From Ancrocorticia sp047602305 (GTDB taxonomy: Bacteria > Actinomycetota > Actinomycetes > Actinomycetales > Actinomycetaceae), in the NCBI GenBank assembly GCA_047602305.1, contig JASGHO010000001.1, forward strand, positions 3,472,001-3,536,000: DNA of 64,000 bases, given 5' to 3'. Shown one piece after another: positions 42,037 through 57,200 of this stretch. Made by a program: the position numbers and the translations under genes. Numbering within the stretch: the first letter of the stretch is position 1; each line of letters opens with the position of its first letter. Below the pieces are notes generated by a model, which had not been told where the DNA came from, did not search any database, and saw nothing but the letters and a program-made list of their open reading frames with translations.

Positions 42037-42819
42037 TCATGCCCCAAACTTGAGCTCCCAGCGCTCCTTGTACAGTTCCGTCAGTTCGAGTTGGGAGGCG
42101 GCTGCGGCGTCGGTGACGACGTACACCTCAGGGTGCATCTGGGTGATGGTGGCGGGCCAGCGGGCGCTGATGGGACCTTCGGCGAGCTGGGCGATCGCCT
42201 CGGCCTTGTTTTCACCGAAGGCGAGAAGGAGCAGGACGCGGGCTTCCATGATCGTCCCCAATCCCTGGGTGATGCAGGTTTTCGGGACGTTGCGGGGGTA
42301 GTGGCCGAAGAATCGGGCGTTGTCGAGGATGGTTTGCCGGGACAGCGGTGTCACGTGAGTGCGGGACACGAGCGAGCCACCCGGTTCGTTGAAACCGATA
42401 TGGCCGTTGGAGCCGATGCCGAGGATCTGGAGGTCGATGCCGCCGGCGTCCTTGATGGCGCGGTCGTACTGTGTGGCCACGGCTTCCGAGTTCGAGACGA
42501 GCCCGTTGGGCGAGTAGAGATTTTCGTTCTTCAGTCCGGTGTTGCGGGAGCCCACGAGTTCACGGCGTAGGACGTTGCGGTAGCGTTCGTAGTGGTCGGC
42601 GGAGATGCCCACGTATTCGTCCAGCGCGAAGGCCTGCGAGTTCGCGAGGGTGAATTCGCCGCGTGCGTGGGCGGCGCACAGTTCGGCGTAGAGCCCCTCG
42701 GGGGTTGAACCGGTGGTGACTCCGAGTATTGCGTTCGGATTTTTCTTGAAGACTGCGAGGACGATCCGCGCGGCAGCCGCTGAAGCCAGTTCGGGCGTGT
42801 CCAAAATTCCTAGATACAT
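42037..42819 (-). CDS. nagB: Glucosamine-6-phosphate deaminase
   Basis: A 260-aa isomerase/deaminase that converts glucosamine-6-P to fructose-6-P and ammonia. Family motifs are GVTTGSTPEGLYAEL, FALDEYVGIS (catalytic Asp), DLQILGIGSNGHIGFNEPG and RVLLLLAFGENKAEAI. The start MYLGILDTPEL at 42819 has AAGGATA upstream; the frame continues 14 codons further but without a site. It is the first gene of the nagBA operon, divergent from the DUF6350 gene with a 70-bp gap. Confidence 0.95.
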   Translation of the reverse strand: MYLGILDTPELASAAAARIVLAVFKKNPNAILGVTTGSTPEGLYAELCAAHARGEFTLANSQAFALDEYVGISADHYERYRNVLRRELVGSRNTGLKNENLYSPNGLVSNSEAVATQYDRAIKDAGGIDLQILGIGSNGHIGFNEPGGSLVSRTHVTPLSRQTILDNARFFGHYPRNVPKTCITQGLGTIMEARVLLLLAFGENKAEAIAQLAEGPISARWPATITQMHPEVYVVTDAAAASQLELTELYKERWELKFGA

Positions 42820-42888
42820 CGTTATCCTTGCTGAGAGATGTGGCAGTTCGGACACTTCCAATTATAGAGATCTAGGCCACATTCTTGG

Positions 42889-44631
42889 ATGTTTTGCGCT
42901 ATGGATCTTTGGAGCAGCAATCAGCCAGTGAGCGACACGCCACCCATTTCAGACACGGAGTGCGAGCGCCTCAGGGAACCATGGACTGTGATGAGTAACG
43001 AGAAACGACGCGGATTGATTTCGACGGCCCTGGCCGTTGTACAGCCGTTGGCCCTGAGCTGGGTGACGGTTGTGATTCTTGCTGTCCTGTCCTATGTGTT
43101 GGCGGCGTCGTCGCCGATGTTGGGTGATGCGCCGTGGCAGGACGCGGCCCGGCTCGGCTCCTCGGTGTGGCTGCTCGCGCTGGGGGCGCCCCTCGGCGTC
43201 GACGGCGGCAGCGTGGGCCTCATGCCCCTCGCGGTAACGGGCTGTACGTGGCTGCTGTGCCGTCACTTCATGCGCGGCGCACCGATTTTTGATTGGGTCG
43301 ACGTCGGCGCCGCCACAGCTACCGCCGGAGTCACGGCGGCTCTGTTGTCGCTTCTTTCCTCGCCGGATTCGTTCCGCCTCGTGGGAATTCTCGGGGCGAT
43401 GTTCATGGTGGCTGTCAGCGCGTTGGCTTCGTGGTGGAAGCATGAACCACCGGAACATCGCGCGTGGTCGCTGCTGGGCGAGTGCTGGAAGATGATGCGC
43501 CCGATACTAGCGGGGATCGTTATTGCAGCGTTGGCTGGCGTAGTGGTGGCCGTGGTCCTGGGATGGAGCACGATCGTTGAGATCAACAGCTATTACGTGC
43601 TCGGGGCCGTGGGGACCATCTCGCTGAGCCTCGTGCAGCTGCTCTATTTGCCCAACATTGTGGTGTGGGCGATGGCGTACATCGGCGGGATTGGTTTCGT
43701 TGTGGGGAGCGGGAGCAACTTCTCCAGTCTTTCTGTCACGGCCGCGCCACTGCCGGCGTTGCCGGTGCTGGGGGCACTACCTGAACCCGGAGTATCCTTC
43801 CCGTGGCTGCTGGCCTTCCCGATTCTGCTGGGCCTTGTCACCGGACTGTGGCGTGCCAAGAACTTCCCGACTCTGCGTCAGCTCGCAATATATGGCCTCG
43901 GGACAACCGGGCTCTTTATGCTGCTGCTGGCGGTATTGGGGGCGTTGGCCAGTGGCGGCATTGGCCCGGAGCGCATGGCCGAGGTGGGTGTGAACCCGCC
44001 GCTCTTCGCTCTGATTCTCACCTTGGAGACGTGTGGCGGGCTGTTATTAGGTCTCGTTCTCCGCAACGATCAGATGCGTGAGATTGTGCGGCAGAAGATC
44101 AACGCGCGCCGCGGAATCATTCCCGAGGACCGTGGGGATAGCGGGGATAATGCGGCGCAGCCGATGGCTGAAGAGTCGGTGGCTGAAGAGTCGGTGGCTG
44201 AAGAGTCGGTGGTTGAGCCCGGTTCTGAGGAGCCTTCTCGCCCCGACCCGGCCTCGTATTCGGCGGCACCGAATGTCACCGCGTCGAAAGCTACTGCCAC
44301 TTCTCCCGCGCCGAATTGGCCGTCGCTCAGTTCGCCGTCGTCAAACCGGTTGTCAAACCCGTCATCGCCGAACTGGCCGTCGTTCAACTCGCCGTCGACA
44401 AATCCAACGGTGGTGAGTCCGGCGAACCCTTCCTCGTCGAATCCACCGTCCGCTGCGACAGCGCCATACGCCGCGACGGCTCGCTCGGCCGTCACCTCGC
44501 CGACTGCCTACTCTGCCGTGACATCTCAGTCGGCGGTGACCACCCCGACCGCGGCCACCTCCTACTCGGCGGATACTTCTCACTCGGCGCACTCAGCTAC
44601 AACGCCCCCGTCCGCATCGTCTGGAACCTGA
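42889..44631 (+). CDS. DUF6350-family membrane protein with repetitive tail
   Basis: A 580-aa protein with about nine hydrophobic helices between residues 50 and 405, followed by a 175-residue disordered C-terminal tail. DUF6350 proteins (annotated as cell-division membrane proteins in some actinobacteria) usually stand just before purN-purH, as here. The tail begins with three exact 15-bp repeats encoding AEESV (44167-44211) and continues Pro/Ser/Thr/Asn-rich. The start is uncertain: ATG at 42889 lacks a ribosome site, and ATG 42991 (MSNEKRRGL) puts the first helix closer to the N-terminus. Confidence 0.8.
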   Translation: MFCAMDLWSSNQPVSDTPPISDTECERLREPWTVMSNEKRRGLISTALAVVQPLALSWVTVVILAVLSYVLAASSPMLGDAPWQDAARLGSSVWLLALGAPLGVDGGSVGLMPLAVTGCTWLLCRHFMRGAPIFDWVDVGAATATAGVTAALLSLLSSPDSFRLVGILGAMFMVAVSALASWWKHEPPEHRAWSLLGECWKMMRPILAGIVIAALAGVVVAVVLGWSTIVEINSYYVLGAVGTISLSLVQLLYLPNIVVWAMAYIGGIGFVVGSGSNFSSLSVTAAPLPALPVLGALPEPGVSFPWLLAFPILLGLVTGLWRAKNFPTLRQLAIYGLGTTGLFMLLLAVLGALASGGIGPERMAEVGVNPPLFALILTLETCGGLLLGLVLRNDQMREIVRQKINARRGIIPEDRGDSGDNAAQPMAEESVAEESVAEESVVEPGSEEPSRPDPASYSAAPNVTASKATATSPAPNWPSLSSPSSNRLSNPSSPNWPSFNSPSTNPTVVSPANPSSSNPPSAATAPYAATARSAVTSPTAYSAVTSQSAVTTPTAATSYSADTSHSAHSATTPPSASSGT

Positions 44632-44721
44632 CCCACTGCGCGCTCGCTTTATCCCGCCAAGCGCTTTCCCACGGATAAAGATGGCGCGCCGCCCGCCCGC
44701 GCGACGGGTTAGGCTCCACGT

Positions 44722-45366
44722 GTGACTACAGAGCGTCAGCAGATTCGTCCAGTCAGTACTCCCGCGCGCCTCGTTGTGCTGGTCTCCGGAACCGGCAGCA
44801 ATATGGAGGCAATCCTCAAGGCCTCGCAGGATCCCGAATACGGCGCCCAGATCGTCGCCGTCGGTGCGGACCGTGAGGGTACTCGCGGCCTCGAGATCGC
44901 CAACGAAGCGGGTATCCCCACCTTCATCGAGAAACTCTCCGACTATCCCGACCGTGACGCCTGGAACCTGGCGATCCGCGACGTCGTCGCCGATTATCAG
45001 CCGGACATCGTGGTACTCGCCGGTTTCCTCAAACTGCTCGGCCCCGACTTCCTCGCGGCCTTCCCGCACCGTGTCATCAACACGCACAACGCGCTGCTGC
45101 CGTCCTTCCCGGGCGTGCACGGCCCCGCCGACGCACTCGCCTACGGAGTGAAAATCACCGGCGCGACCCTCTTCGTCGTGGACCCGGGCGTGGACACCGG
45201 CGCGATCCTTTCGCAGGTCACGTGCCCTGTTCTTGACGGGGATGACGTCGATTCACTCCTTGAGCGCATCAAGGGCGTCGAGCGCGAACAGTTGGTTGAC
45301 TGCGTCGGAATTATGGCTCGAGAGGGCTGGTGGGTCGAGGGACGTCGGGCCGGATTCGGCGCCTGA
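44722..45366 (+). CDS. purN: Phosphoribosylglycinamide formyltransferase
   Basis: A 214-aa GAR transformylase using 10-formyl-THF in purine synthesis. LVVLVSGTGSNMEAIL starts the domain; the catalytic Asn and His are in VINTHNALLPSFPG, and the catalytic Asp in VDPGVDTGAI. Length is normal. GTG start 90 nt after the DUF6350 gene. purH follows after 286 nt; the two catalyse formyl transfers three and nine in the pathway. Confidence 0.95.
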   Translation: MTTERQQIRPVSTPARLVVLVSGTGSNMEAILKASQDPEYGAQIVAVGADREGTRGLEIANEAGIPTFIEKLSDYPDRDAWNLAIRDVVADYQPDIVVLAGFLKLLGPDFLAAFPHRVINTHNALLPSFPGVHGPADALAYGVKITGATLFVVDPGVDTGAILSQVTCPVLDGDDVDSLLERIKGVEREQLVDCVGIMAREGWWVEGRRAGFGA

Positions 45367-45652
45367 TTGGCAGTTGGCGGCCAGCGGGTTCGGGTGAGCC
45401 GCGTCGGACTGTTGGCTGGTTCGGACTGTTGGCTGCCGCGCCGTCGTCGTCCCGTTGTATGAACGACGACGACGTACCGGCACCTCGCGTACTAATCTGA
45501 AATTGGTCACGACTGGCGTAGAAGACTGCGGTGATTAGCGGTCTTCGAAGATGGGCAACCATCGGGGAGTGGCCGGCAACCTCACCGGACGTCGCGCGCC
45601 TGGGCGATTCGGCACACATGTAGTGCATCTACTGCCGAATCGAGAGGTTGAC

Positions 45653-47227
45653 ATGCGAATTCCGCTGCGCCGAGCCATCATTTCCGTTTATGACAAGACC
45701 GGGGTGGCCGAACTTGCCGCCGCGTTGAACGCCGCCGGGTGCGAGATTGTTTCCACCGGCTCCACCGCCAAGACGATCGAGGCCGCGGGTGTTCCCGTGA
45801 CTCCCGTCGACCAGATCACCGGTTTCCCCGAGTGCTTTGACGGACGCGTCAAGACCCTCCATCCCAAGGTGCACGGCGGTATTCTTGCTGATCGCCGCCT
45901 TGAATCGCACCGCGCACAGCTCGAGGAGCTGGACATCACTCCCGTTGATCTCGTGGTGGTCAACCTCTACCCGTTCCAGGACACGGTGGCCTCCGGCGCG
46001 GACTTTGACGAGTGCATCGAGCAGATCGATATTGGTGGGCCGACGATGGTGCGAGCCTCCGCCAAGAACCACGCCAGCGTGGCGATTGTGGTGGATCCGG
46101 CGCAGTACCCGGAGGTCGTGGAGGCGGTTGCCGCTGGCGGTTTCGAGGACGACGCCCGCCGCGCCCTGGCCGCGAAGGCCTTCGCTCACACCGCCGCCTA
46201 CGACGTGGCGGTTGCGTCCTGGCTCAGTCCCGAGTTCGTGGGCGGAGCGTGGAAGCTGCGTGAGGGTCTGCGTTATGGCGAGAACCCGCATCAGGCCGCC
46301 GGGCTCTACGTGGCCGACGGCGCCGAGGGCGGGCTGGCAAACGCCGAACAGCTCGGTGGCAAGGCCATGAGCTACAACAACTACACCGATACCGATGCCG
46401 CGATTCGGGCCGCGTGGGACCATGCCGAGCCGTGCGTGGCGATCATCAAGCACGCCAATCCCTGCGGCGTGGCCATCGGGGCGGACGTGGCTGAGGCGCA
46501 TCGCAAGGCGCACGCCTGTGATCCGGTCTCCGCCTATGGTGGCGTCATTGCTGTGAACCGTGAGGTGACGGCCGAGCTGGCCGCACAGGTCAAGCCGATC
46601 TTCACCGAAGTGATTGCAGCGCCGAGCTATGAGCCGGAGGCGCTGGAGATCCTGCGCACCAAGAAGAACCTGCGCATCCTCGTGGCCTCGGCCAGCGCGG
46701 AGGAGCGCGAGATCAAGCCGATGAGCGGGGGGGTGCTCGTGCAGGAGCGCGACAACTTCCAGGCCGAGGGCGATGACCCGGCCAACTGGCAGCTCGTCGC
46801 CGGGGAAGCCGCAGACGAGGCGACCTTGCGCGACCTTGAGTTCGCGTGGCGCTCGGTGCGCGCGGTGAAGTCGAACGCGATTCTGCTCGCGAACGACGGC
46901 GCCACCGTAGGCGTGGGCATGGGCCAGGTCAACCGCGTGGATTCCTGCAAGCTGGCGGTGGAGCGGGCGAATAGTTTGGGTGCCTCGGGTTCGGGCGCTG
47001 CGGGCGCTGGTGCGGGTGCGGGTGCGGCTGGCGAGCGCGCTCGCGGCGCCGTGGCTGCTTCGGACGCGTTCTTCCCCTTCGCTGACGGCTTCGAGGTGCT
47101 GGCCGAGGCCGGCGTGCGCGCCGTGGTACAGCCTGGCGGGTCGATTCGAGATGGTGAAGTGATCGAGGCGGCCCAGAAGGCGGGCGTAACCCTTTACCTC
47201 ACCGGCTGCCGCCACTTCTTCCACTGA
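45653..47227 (+). CDS. purH: Bifunctional AICAR formyltransferase/IMP cyclohydrolase, with Gly/Ala insertion
   Basis: A 524-aa enzyme for the last two steps to IMP. The N-terminal MGS-like cyclohydrolase domain (RAIISVYDKTG, GFPECFDGRVKTLHPKVHGG) and the C-terminal AICARFT domain (LRYGENPHQAAG, SYNNYTDTDAA, KHANPCGVAIG, FPFADGFEVLAEAGV, QPGGSIRDGEV) are complete. A Gly/Ala/Ser stretch of about 25 residues (near residues 442-468) coded by short GGTGCG-type repeats interrupts the usual sequence before AASDAFFPF. ATG 45653 with GAGAGG upstream. A G7 tract at 46726-46732 is in frame. Confidence 0.95.
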   Translation: MRIPLRRAIISVYDKTGVAELAAALNAAGCEIVSTGSTAKTIEAAGVPVTPVDQITGFPECFDGRVKTLHPKVHGGILADRRLESHRAQLEELDITPVDLVVVNLYPFQDTVASGADFDECIEQIDIGGPTMVRASAKNHASVAIVVDPAQYPEVVEAVAAGGFEDDARRALAAKAFAHTAAYDVAVASWLSPEFVGGAWKLREGLRYGENPHQAAGLYVADGAEGGLANAEQLGGKAMSYNNYTDTDAAIRAAWDHAEPCVAIIKHANPCGVAIGADVAEAHRKAHACDPVSAYGGVIAVNREVTAELAAQVKPIFTEVIAAPSYEPEALEILRTKKNLRILVASASAEEREIKPMSGGVLVQERDNFQAEGDDPANWQLVAGEAADEATLRDLEFAWRSVRAVKSNAILLANDGATVGVGMGQVNRVDSCKLAVERANSLGASGSGAAGAGAGAGAAGERARGAVAASDAFFPFADGFEVLAEAGVRAVVQPGGSIRDGEVIEAAQKAGVTLYLTGCRHFFH

Positions 47228-47317
47228 GTTCGAGCTGCGGCAGGGGCCAGGTAGCTTCTGAACAACGGATTTAGCCGATATTTCAGCTCATATTAGCGGG
47301 ATCTCGATATAAAACAA

Positions 47318-47347
47318 GGGCCCGGCCATCGCAAGGTGGCCGGGCCC
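47318..47347 (+). terminator. Terminator after purH
   Basis: GGGCCCGGCCA (47318-47328) pairs with TGGCCGGGCCC (47337-47347), loop 8 nt. It lies about 90 nt after purH. The following sequence is TGTGAAAC, so a T-run is lacking. Confidence 0.6.
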
Positions 47348-48577
47348 TGTGAAACTCTGCCTGAGGTTCCAGGTAGCCACAGGAACATGACGTAGCTCTT
47401 TACTCCCGTTCGGATAACCGGAGAGGGCATTACGGGAATCCGGACTTCCGTGAACCGGCTACTTGTATCTGGAAAGACTTGCGAGCATTGACGACGACGG
47501 CGTCGCGGCAGGTTGCGGTCGCAGCCCGGAGGTTCTGTGTTGAGTACTGATAGGTGAAAATACTTGATTGCTGAATCGTGACCTGACAGTTTCGGAAGCC
47601 ATTTCCCGAAGCTGTTTGATGGGCTGAATCGATTATTGACAGCTCGTCCGAGGAGTCTTTGCGGTGGCGATGTTGGTTGATCAGACCTCTTGCGGCGATT
47701 ACCGGACAGTTCCCAATGTGATCTGGGACTCAATTAGCGGGTTTCTTGATGTGTTGCGGGGTGTCGGAGATATTCGCGGGATGCTCGGTTCACACTGGTT
47801 TGGGTGCGAAATTGGTGGATGGTCAAAGTTGTTTGGTTGATTTTTTGTTGTGGTTGTTGGGTTTTGTGGGTGTGTGAGGGGGGTCTCGTGTTGGTGGTTT
47901 GACGGTGGTTGGGTGGGTGGGTAGTGTATTTACCTGTCGCCGGGACACGGCAACAAGCACTGGAACGCTTTGAAAGAGGCGGGGTGGTGAGGGTTTCACT
48001 AGGCAAACTGGTGGGGGACGGTAAGTCTTTCGCAGGGAATGCTAGGGGAAACGGGTTGTTGGTTGTGTTCGAGTGTGACGGGTTCTGGAATTGTTCTGGT
48101 GATCGTCTGGTTGTTTTGCGGGTCTCACGTGGTGGGGTTGCGAGATGGTGGGTGGTTGTGGTAGAGTTCTGGTCCGCTTCTCCTTGTTGATGACTGGCTG
48201 AGTGTTGGTTGTTGGTGGGGTGTGGGTGTGGTGGTTGAAAGTCTAATAGTGTGTCGAGTGTTATTGTTACGGACAATTCACTGACTACCCGGTCATCAAA
48301 CACATGTTCGAATGTGTGTGGGGTGGGGGGTGTTGGTGGGTGTGTTTGCACTGATCGCGACTCGATAATCAAACACGTGTTCGATATGGGTGTGTGTGGT
48401 TGTGGGTTGTGGTTGGTGTTTTTGACTGGCAGTGATGCTGGTTGTGACTGGCTGGTAGAGATGCTGGTTGGTTGTGCATGGCTGGCTGGATGGCCTTTTG
48501 GGGTTGTTTGGTTGGTTGTGTGGCGTGTGCATTTGTTGTGTGCGCATTTTATTGGAGCTAGTCATGCTTCACAGTTT
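47348..48577. promoter_or_regulatory. Long G/T-rich leader region of the rRNA operon
   Basis: About 1.2 kb with no credible gene. From about 47820 the plus strand is strikingly G- and T-rich. ATCAAACACATGTTCGA (48295-48311) and ATCAAACACGTGTTCGA (48368-48384) are near-identical 17-mers, 73 bp apart. A weak promoter-like pair TTGAAA (48235-48240) and TGTTAT (48259-48264) has an 18-bp spacer. rRNA promoters and antitermination signals are expected here but I cannot place them with certainty. Confidence 0.4.
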
Positions 48578-53634
<5,057 letters not shown>

Positions 53635-53689
53635 CACACTCCCTCCTATAAAGAGAGAGTGAACAGGTTGATCAAAGATCTTGTGTCTT

Positions 53690-53709
53690 GCGTCCACTAT
53701 ACAAAAACC
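53690..53709 (+). other. 23S rRNA processing stem, right arm
   Basis: GCGTCCACTATACAAAAACC pairs exactly with 50390-50409. Confidence 0.75.
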
Positions 53710-53799
53710 CAACACCAAACCAACTGGTGAACCTTCCTCCCACACTGGGAGCGATCAAGACTCACCATGGTTAAACACATGACTGATAACCCAATAGAA

Positions 53800-53920
53800 G
53801 TGGCGGTGGTCATAGCTCCAGGGAAACGCCCGGTCCCATTCCGAACCCGGAAGCTAAGCCTGGACACGCCGATGGTACTGCACTCGCCAGGGTGTGGGAG
53901 AGTAGGACACCACCGCCACC
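53800..53920 (+). rRNA. 5S ribosomal RNA
   Basis: TGGCGGTGGT at the start pairs with CACCGCCACC at the end. The loops CATTCCGAACCCGGAAGCTAAG (53828-53857 region) and GAGAGTAGGACACC are characteristic. Length about 120 nt. The gene follows the 23S by about 165 nt. Confidence 0.95.
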
Positions 53921-53930
53921 CAACCTTCAC

Positions 53931-53973
53931 AGGTAGGGCCCGGATAACCATCATGGTTACCCGGGCCCTACCT
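53931..53973 (+). terminator. Terminator of the rRNA operon
   Basis: AGGTAGGGCCCGG (53931-53943) with TAACCAT pairs with ATGGTTA and CCCGGGCCCTACCT (to 53973), giving a stem of about 20 bp with one bulge. It lies 10 nt after the 5S gene. Confidence 0.75.
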
Positions 53974-54284
53974 ACACCCATATCACGACCACACCAACCA
54001 TATTGACATTAAAGTTCGAGACTCAAAGCTGAGCCCACGAGCAACCTTTAGACAAAACGACAGGTCGCCAGCACGACCCGCGCCACAGCAGGCTATAGAG
54101 CCTCAAGAAAGGCATAGAGCCTCAAGCTGGTAGGCGTCATGGTAACAGCGCGTCGCGATTTTTTAGCAGATGTATAGGCGCCTTTGTGGAAAGAATCGCG
54201 ACAGACCATGATAGGAGTCGCTTGTGTCGGAACTCATGGCTAGGCTAGAAGCTAGAGCTTTTGACCGCGGAGAAAGGACTCACC
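53974..54284. promoter_or_regulatory. Upstream region of putA with inverted GTCGCGATT pair
   Basis: No gene is present. GTCGCGATT (54152-54160) and AATCGCGAC (54194-54202) are a perfect inverted pair 33 nt apart, and the match extends as GTCGCGATT-Y-TTT. AGAGCCTCAAG occurs twice, 19 bp apart (54096-54125). GGAGAAAGGA precedes the putA ATG. Confidence 0.45.
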
Positions 54285-57200
54285 ATGTCATTTGATTCGA
54301 GCTTGATCGAAAAAGCAGTCGATCAGGCGAAGCGCTGGATTGAAGGTTCGCGCGCCTACCCTGCATCGCGTGCGGCAACCCTGCTAGCCGAGACTTTGCA
54401 TCATGAAGACGGCCTGGACTACACGGTCTCTTTCGTCGATGGTGTGATCCGTCCGGAGGATCCCAAGGTTGCAGCTGACAATCTGAAGAAGCTGTCGCGC
54501 CGTAACACCTCGTTCCTGCCGCCGTGGCTCGCAGCTCCTGCGCGCCTTGGTGGCTCAGTGGCTCCGATTGCACCCAAGCTTGCGGCGGAGGCTGCTCAGA
54601 AGGTCTTCTCGATGCTGGTGGGCGATCTGGTTCTCGACGTCACGCCCGAGAAGATTGGCCCGGCGATTGAAAAGTTGCGCGCTGATGGCTCACGCCTGAA
54701 CATCAACTTGTTGGGCGAGGCAGTTCTTGGTGACGAGGAGGCATCGCGTCGTCTCGCGGCCACCACTGAGTTGGTGGAGCGCCCTGACGTTGATTACGTG
54801 TCACTCAAGGTGTCGGCGGTTATTGGACCGCATGCCCCTTACGGGCACGAGGCTGCGGTGGAGAACGCCGTGGAGAAGCTGCTCCCTCTCTATCGCACTG
54901 CCGCCTCTACGGGTACCTTCCTCAATCTCGACATGGAAGAGTACAAGGATCTCGATCTTACGATTGACGTCTTCAAGAACCTGCTGGGTCGTGAGGAACT
55001 TCTTCACTACCGTGCAGGAATCGTGCTGCAGGCCTACCTGCCGGACGCACGCGATCGTCTTGCCGATCTCACTGAGTGGTCGAAGGCTCGCCGGGCTCGC
55101 GGTGGAGCTCCCATCAAGGTGCGTCTCGTCAAGGGAGCTAATCTCTCGATGGAGAGCGTGGATGCGATCATGCATGGCTGGCCGCTCACGGTGGAGAAGA
55201 GCAAAGCCCACACTGACGCCAATTACATGGCTGTCATGGCCGAGGCTCTCACGGACGAGAACCTCGACGCCGTCAACATCGGCATCGCTGGAATGAACCT
55301 GTTCACCCTGGCTTACGGCCTTGAGGTGCTCAAGTCGCGCAAGATTACTCTCGATTCCCGCGTGGATATTGAGATGCTGGCTGGCATGGCCACACCCCAG
55401 TCGTTGGCTGTGCGTGACACGATTGGCCCGCTGCTCTACTACGTACCGGTCGTCAAGCCGGAGGAGTACGACGTCGCCGTCGCCTATCTTGTTCGCCGCC
55501 TCGAAGAGAACGCGGCTTCGGATAACTTCATGTCCAACGTCTTCGATCTCGAAGAGAGTGACGTCTTCCAGCTGGAGGCCGAGCGTCTGCGCACGGCCGG
55601 CCGTATCATCGCCTCCGGTGATCTTACCTTCTCCCCGAACCGTACCCAGGATCGCAACGTTCCGGCCCAGATTGCCGAGGGCTTTGATAACGCGGCTGAT
55701 ACGGATCCGGCTCTCATGGCCAACGTTCGTTGGGCAGAGGAGATTGCCGCTCGCATGAAGGATAGCGAGTTGGGATTGGCGACGGCGAACGGGCACACCT
55801 TGAGTACCGCCGCCGAAGTTGAGGATGTCATTGCTCGCGTGCGCGCTGCGCAGGTGGAGTGGGCTGCGAAGTCGGGTGCAGAGCGCGCGAAGGTACTGCG
55901 TGCGATTGGCCAGGGCTTCGAGAACCGTCGTGCCGAGATGATTGAGGTTGCTGGCTCCGAGGCTGGCAAGCTTGTGGATCAGGGCGACGTCGAGGTCTCG
56001 GAGGCCATCGATTTCGCGCTTTACTACGCGAAGTTGGCTGAGGACCTCGACAAGATGGAAGGCGCCACCTACAAGCCGATCCAGGCTACGCTGATCACCC
56101 CGCCGTGGAACTTCCCGATGGCTATTCCCGCGGGTGGAGCGCTTGCTGCTCTTGCTGCCGGATCAGGTGTGCTCTTCAAGCCTGCCTTCCTTACCCGCCG
56201 CACCGGCGCGGTCATCGCCGAGATCATGTGGGAGGCTGGCGTTCCCAAGGATCTGCTGGCGCTCATCGATCTCAAGCGTTCTGTCTCCCATGAGTTGGGC
56301 GAGAAGTTGGTGCGCGAGTCCGATCAGGTGATTCTCACCGGAGGTATCGAGACGGCCGAGCGTTTCCGCTCGTGGCGTCCGGATCTGCGTCTCTTCGCTG
56401 AGACCTCGGGTAAGAACGCCATCATCGTCACGCCTCAGGCAGATATCGATCTGGCAGTGCGCGACGTGGTGACGTCCGCCTTCGGCCACGCAGGCCAGAA
56501 GTGCTCGGCGTCCTCGCTCGTTATTCTCGTGGGATCCGCGGGTTACTCCAAGCGATTCCAGCGTCAGCTGGTTGACGCGGTGCGTTCGCTCCGTCTCGGA
56601 TTCCCATGGGAGCTGGATGCGCAGATGGGACCGTGCGTGGAGACGCCCAAGGGCAAGCTGCTGCGCGGCCTCACCGAGCTTGACCCCGGTCAGCGGTGGA
56701 TCGTCAAGCCCAAGCACATTGAGGGCAACCTGTGGAGCCCCGGCGTTCGCGCCGGTGTTGCTCCCGGCAGTGAGTACCATCTGACCGAGTACTTCGGCCC
56801 GATCCTGGGCGTCATGCGCGCCAATACGCTGGAGGAGGCTGTCGCCTACCAGAACGCGGTGGAGTTCGGACTGACGGCCGGCCTGCACTCGCTCGACCCG
56901 GAAGAGATCCGCTACTGGCTGGACAACGTCCAGGCCGGAAACGTCTACATCAACCGCACCATCACGGGTGCTATTGTGCAGCGTCAGCCGTTCGGCGGCT
57001 GGAAGCGTTCCTGTGTGGGTGCTGGCACCAAGGCTGGTGGGCCGAACTACCTGTACGGCCTCGGCCACATCGAGCCGGACTTCAGCGAAGAGCTTCCCAC
57101 CAAGGTCCATCTCGCCAGCAAGCCGCTGCGCGAGGCGCGTGCCGTTGCCAAGACGATGTCCGTGGTGGATCAGGATCGTTTCGTCAAGATCGTACGCGGG

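Noticed and set aside
44316..44678. Plus-strand frame overlapping the repetitive tail of the DUF6350 gene
   Set aside because: Out-of-frame reading of a low-complexity tail; the in-frame tail is continuous with the membrane domain.
46726..46732. G7 tract in purH considered as a phase-variation site
   Set aside because: It is in frame, the enzyme is complete and essential for purine synthesis, and 7 G gives the expected protein.
45629..47224. 531-codon minus-strand frame antisense to purH
   Set aside because: Shadow of purH; composition is typical of antisense in high-GC genes.
47734..48372. 212-codon minus-strand frame in the rRNA leader, rich in Thr, Pro, His and Asn
   Set aside because: It only reflects the G/T skew of the other strand; no start signal and no domain.
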